8,701 nucleotides of DNA from Oscillospiraceae bacterium (GTDB taxonomy: Bacteria; Bacillota; Clostridia; Oscillospirales; Oscillospiraceae), in assembly GCA_031272845.1 (NCBI GenBank), contig JAISTA010000025.1, positions 1 to 8,701 of the forward strand, read 5' to 3'. This document shows positions 6,607 through 8,701 of the stretch, in pieces. Positions within the stretch are counted from its first letter, which is position 1, and each line of letters begins with the position of its first letter. The notes under the pieces were generated by a model. It was given only the letters and a program-made list of their open reading frames with translations, did not search any database and was not told where the DNA came from. The translations under genes and the position numbers were made by a program.

Positions 6607-6846
6607 TCAGCGCCGCCTCAAATATGCAAGCAGCAGCAGCGCGCCCGCGACGATAAAGCCAGCTATAACAAGTCCGCCCGCAATTGCGTGCAAGGCCGAT
6701 GCCGCCAAAACTCCCGCAGAGGCTTTTCGGTCAAGCTCCGCTCGTTTGGCAACGCGAATACCGCGCACACCGCGCACGAGAGCAATTACGCTGAGCGCCA
6801 AAACCAGCGCGAGTACGGCATATAACACTATGCTTTCGGGAGACAT
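6607..6846 (-). CDS. Small two-helix membrane protein of unknown function (upstream member of a pair)
   Basis: This 79-residue protein is not one I recognise. The first hydrophobic helix is at about 6-24, followed by a strongly basic loop (RGVRGIRVAKRAELDRK, 25-41) and a long Ala/Gly/Leu-rich helix or hairpin at about 45-75, ending in RRR. The positive loop suggests a cytoplasmic hinge with the N-terminus outside. The ATG (6846) has AGGA (6858-6855) eight bases upstream and lies about 25 bases from a predicted transcription start, so it is the first gene of the unit leading to gltX. It shares topology, size and basic loop with the next gene but no clear sequence identity, so an ancient duplication cannot be claimed. 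Confidence 0.75.
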   Translation of the reverse strand: MSPESIVLYAVLALVLALSVIALVRGVRGIRVAKRAELDRKASAGVLAASALHAIAGGLVIAGFIVAGALLLLAYLRRR

Positions 6847-6877
6847 TGCGGCTTTCCTTTATTAATGGGTGTTGCTG

Positions 6878-6906
6878 ATTATAGCAAGCAGCATGCAGAC
6901 AATAAC
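6878..6906 (-). promoter_or_regulatory. Extended -10 promoter of the small membrane-protein/gltX unit
   Basis: A perfect TATAAT (6883-6878) is preceded by TGC (6886-6884), giving the extended -10 form TGnTATAAT. At 17-base spacing the -35 position reads GTTATT (6906-6901), a poor match, which the extended -10 could offset. The start would fall near 6871, leaving a leader of about 25 bases with the AAAGGAAAG ribosome-binding region. Confidence 0.65.
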
Positions 6907-6914
6907 CTATTGTC
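6898..6914. promoter_or_regulatory. 17-bp perfect palindrome, candidate operator
   Basis: GACAATA (6898-6904) and TATTGTC (6908-6914) are exact inverted copies around three bases. The palindrome covers the -35 position of the extended -10 promoter, which is where a repressor or activator dimer would act. I cannot assign it to a known regulator. It could instead form an RNA hairpin at the end of the upstream gene's transcript, but no T tract follows. Confidence 0.45.
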
Positions 6915-6919
6915 CCGGC

Positions 6920-6953
6920 GCGGCTTGAACACCGTGTTCCGGCGGCAAGCCGC
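6920..6953 (-). repeat. GC-rich hairpin downstream of the short-chain dehydrogenase
   Basis: On the minus strand GCGGCTTG (6953-6946) and CAAGCCGC (6927-6920) form a perfect eight-base stem around an 18-base loop that itself contains GAACAC-G-GTGTTC. A second, shorter fold GCGGC-TT-GCCGC (6953-6942) competes with it. It lies 31 bases past the dehydrogenase stop and could help end or stabilise that mRNA. The lack of a following T tract argues against a standard intrinsic terminator. Confidence 0.4.
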
Positions 6954-6984
6954 TCCGACCGCCGCCACACATCCGGACAGCTTC

Positions 6985-7818
6985 TTACTTCGCTCCGCCC
7001 CAGTTGATTCCGCCCGAAGAGACAGCCGCGCCGTTCGGGTCAACAACGCACGCGCCCGCGTCCACCGGCAAAACGGTGCCCGTGATGATTGCGGAATCGT
7101 CTGACGCAAAGAATACAACAGCGCCCGTAATCTCGTCCGGCAGGGCGGGACGGCGCAGCGGGTTGAACTTTGTCATGTATGCAAGCGCGCCGGTAACGTC
7201 AGTGTCCAGCGTCTCCGCCAGGGCTTTCATCTGATTTTCAAGCATAACCGTACGCGTCGCGCCGGGAGCGACGACGTTTACGCGTATCCCCTGCGGGCCG
7301 TAGTCCAGCGCCGCAGCGTTAGACAGGCCGATAAGCCCGGATTTAGCGGCGGAATACGCAGGCATTGCCGGAATGCAGCGCAGAGCGGCAAGCGACGCGA
7401 TGTTGACAATCGACCCGCCGCCGTTTGCGATCATATTCGGTATCGCGGCGCGCATAGTGTAAAACGGGCCGTTCAGATTCGTGTTGATAACGCGAAGCCA
7501 CTGCTCAACGGGAACGTCAACAACGCTTCCCGCAGGGTCAATCGCGGCGTTATTTACCAGAATGTCGAGCTTGCCGCCGCCAAGCGCGATTGCCGCCTCG
7601 ACCATTCCCTGCGCGTCCTCAATAACGCCGACATCTCCGGCAAAGGGAACGCACGTGCCTGACGGAAGCGCGGCGGCGACAGTCTCGAGCTGAGCCGCGC
7701 GTCTGCCTGTAATGACGACCTTTGCGCCCTCGGCGACAAAGCGCTTTGCGATCGCCTCTCCGATTCCCGAACCGCCGCCTGTTATAAGCGCGGTTTTACC
7801 TTGCAGTTTACCTGACAT
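6985..7818 (-). CDS. Classical short-chain dehydrogenase/reductase (SDR), substrate unknown
   Basis: This 277-residue cytosolic NAD(P)-dependent oxidoreductase has the full classical SDR set: cofactor glycine motif TGGGSGIG at 13-20, D62-V63 in the adenine pocket, NNAA at 89-92, N114, catalytic S142 and Y155-SAA-K159, and the PG motif at 185-186. The end of beta 2 reads TGRR (37-40) without the acidic residue typical of NAD-specific members, so NADP(H) is likely (inference). After the usual end of the fold (DAGA at about 253-256) there is an extra 20-residue Gly/Ala/Ser tail ending INWGGAK. Candidate activities include oxoacyl reductase or sugar/polyol dehydrogenase, and neither sequence nor neighbours decide. 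The ATG has AGGAG (7830-7826) seven bases upstream and its own strong promoter, so it is probably monocistronic. Confidence 0.93.
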   Translation of the reverse strand: MSGKLQGKTALITGGGSGIGEAIAKRFVAEGAKVVITGRRAAQLETVAAALPSGTCVPFAGDVGVIEDAQGMVEAAIALGGGKLDILVNNAAIDPAGSVVDVPVEQWLRVINTNLNGPFYTMRAAIPNMIANGGGSIVNIASLAALRCIPAMPAYSAAKSGLIGLSNAAALDYGPQGIRVNVVAPGATRTVMLENQMKALAETLDTDVTGALAYMTKFNPLRRPALPDEITGAVVFFASDDSAIITGTVLPVDAGACVVDPNGAAVSSGGINWGGAK

Positions 7819-7854
7819 TTTAATTCTCCTGAAAAGTGTTTTTGCTTTGCTATG

Positions 7855-7883
7855 ATTATACTATATTATTAAAAATAAATCAA
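7855..7883 (-). promoter_or_regulatory. Near-consensus sigma-A promoter of the SDR gene
   Basis: On the minus strand, -35 TTGATT (7883-7878) and a perfect -10 TATAAT (7860-7855) are 17 bases apart in a very AT-rich spacer. The predicted start is near 7848, giving a leader of about 30 bases that carries AGGAG at 7830-7826. The -35 begins only three bases past the stop codon of the upstream ligase gene, so this promoter makes the SDR independent of it. Confidence 0.8.
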
Positions 7884-7886
7884 GAG

Positions 7887-8701
7887 TTAATGAAGCCCTT
7901 CTATAACACGTTTTACAGACGAGTTCACCGCGCCGTATGAATTTTCCGCAATAATCTCCGCGTTTTCGCGCGTCAGACCCGAAAATTTTCCGCAAATTTC
8001 ATCCATCAGGCTTTCCGAATCGCGCGGCTCCCACTGCCCGGCCGGAAACACTGACAAAACAAGCCGCTCTCCGCGCACGGCTGCGGAGTAGGACGCTATT
8101 TTTTCGTTTTTGTACACAAGCTCGTCCAGTTCCGTAAGGCTTACCGTTACGCCCGCAGCCTCTGCCGCGCTATCGCGGCCGAACACGCACAGCCGCCTAA
8201 ATTCGCACCCGCACGCGCATTTTTCCGGCAGTAGCATGCCTCTGTCGCCTGTTTTGTACCGCAGAAACGGCATTGCCTCGCCGGTGAGTGCTGTTATCAC
8301 AATATTGCCGGGCGTACCGTCGGAAAGCTCCCGCCCGCTGTCGTCTGTTATCTCAACCAGCAGGTCGTTTTCCCTGATATGCATTCCGGAGCCGTCAGCG
8401 CAGTCAACAGCGCCGCCGTAGCAAAGCTCCGTCATACCGTAATGATCAAAAACGCGGCAGCTCCAGCGTTTTCGGATAAAATCCGCAAGACTTTCCGGCG
8501 TGCGGTCGCTCGAAAGAAGTACGTTCTGCACGCCCGGTGCGTCTCCGAACGCCGCCATCGCCCGCACCTGATACGGTATGCCGACAACGCTGTCCGCGCC
8601 GGAGCTGTTCAGCGCGTCAAGCGCCGACTTAGGGTCGTATATCAGGCCGTACCGCACAGGCTCGACGCCTATGCTTTGCAGAGCGCGGCACAGCACATCC
8701 C
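7887..8701 (-). CDS. Phenylacetate-CoA ligase-like AMP-forming CoA ligase, C-terminal part (cut by right edge)
   Basis: This is the last roughly 271 codons of an adenylate-forming enzyme; the frame is open to the window edge, so the true start lies outside and the GTG at 8696 should not be taken as the start. The adenylation motif DHYGMTE is encoded at about 8447-8427, followed by the conserved MHIREND segment and the RYKTGD motif (about 8261-8244), whose Asp binds the AMP ribose. A CACGC cluster then matches the Cys-rich turn of PaaK-like ligases, and a C-terminal lid domain ends in VKRVIEGLH. From memory, YGMTE followed by GGAVDC and a REND-like run resembles the family annotated as DVU_1553-type AMP-dependent CoA ligase, whose substrate is not established. 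The activity would be acyl- or aryl-CoA formation with ATP. The substrate-pocket residues are mostly outside the window. Confidence 0.88.
   Translation of the reverse strand, partial: DVLCRALQSIGVEPVRYGLIYDPKSALDALNSSGADSVVGIPYQVRAMAAFGDAPGVQNVLLSSDRTPESLADFIRKRWSCRVFDHYGMTELCYGGAVDCADGSGMHIRENDLLVEITDDSGRELSDGTPGNIVITALTGEAMPFLRYKTGDRGMLLPEKCACGCEFRRLCVFGRDSAAEAAGVTVSLTELDELVYKNEKIASYSAAVRGERLVLSVFPAGQWEPRDSESLMDEICGKFSGLTRENAEIIAENSYGAVNSSVKRVIEGLH

Noticed and set aside
6394..6825. Plus-strand frame of 143 codons spanning both small membrane-protein genes
   Set aside because: It has no helix pattern or family likeness, while the minus strand has two membrane proteins with a promoter, ribosome-binding sites and tight coupling.
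6927..6939. GAAC-N5-GTTC resembling a Gram-positive LexA (SOS) box
   Set aside because: The Bacillus-type box has four bases between the half-sites, not five, and this one is inside a larger GC hairpin upstream of genes that are not SOS genes.

Overview
All supported genes in this window lie on the minus strand, so transcription runs from high to low coordinates. The window is ordinary-looking, gene-dense bacterial chromosome of moderately high GC, with AT-rich intergenic promoters. Protein style points to a Gram-positive anaerobe of the Clostridia (Oscillospirales/Lachnospirales-like). The GltX core, with its VIRQRIP, DGLPTYNFANV and YLSSTPKYNLLYEAFGW segments, and the UvrA both read like clostridial sequences. 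No rRNA, tRNA, CRISPR array, insertion sequence or phage gene was seen, and no gene-free gap exceeds about 140 bases.

Layout in order of transcription. (1) 8701-7887: C-terminal part of a phenylacetate-CoA-ligase-like AMP-forming CoA ligase, cut by the right edge. (2) 7818-6985: a classical short-chain dehydrogenase/reductase with its own near-consensus sigma-A promoter immediately after the ligase stop codon. (3) 6846-4186: two small, tightly coupled two-helix membrane proteins of unknown function, then glutamyl-tRNA synthetase (gltX), then a single-pass membrane-anchored protein of unknown function that starts five bases after gltX ends. This unit starts from an extended -10 promoter whose upstream part is overlapped by a 17-bp perfect palindrome. 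(4) 4110 to 1: glyceraldehyde-3-phosphate dehydrogenase, the excinuclease subunit uvrA, and the first 38 codons of a glycerol-dehydrogenase-family gene that starts one base after the uvrA stop. A possible terminator and a good promoter separate this unit from unit 3.

The genes are mainly housekeeping (glycolysis, nucleotide excision repair, tRNA charging) with some redox enzymes. I saw no new defence, mobile or biosynthetic system. The observations most worth checking are a GluRS that lacks the usual Cys-rich zinc-binding insertion, a GAPDH whose coenzyme-determining aspartate is replaced by alanine, a hairpin that may bring a distant Shine-Dalgarno sequence close to the uvrA start, and the operator-like palindrome in front of the small membrane-protein pair.
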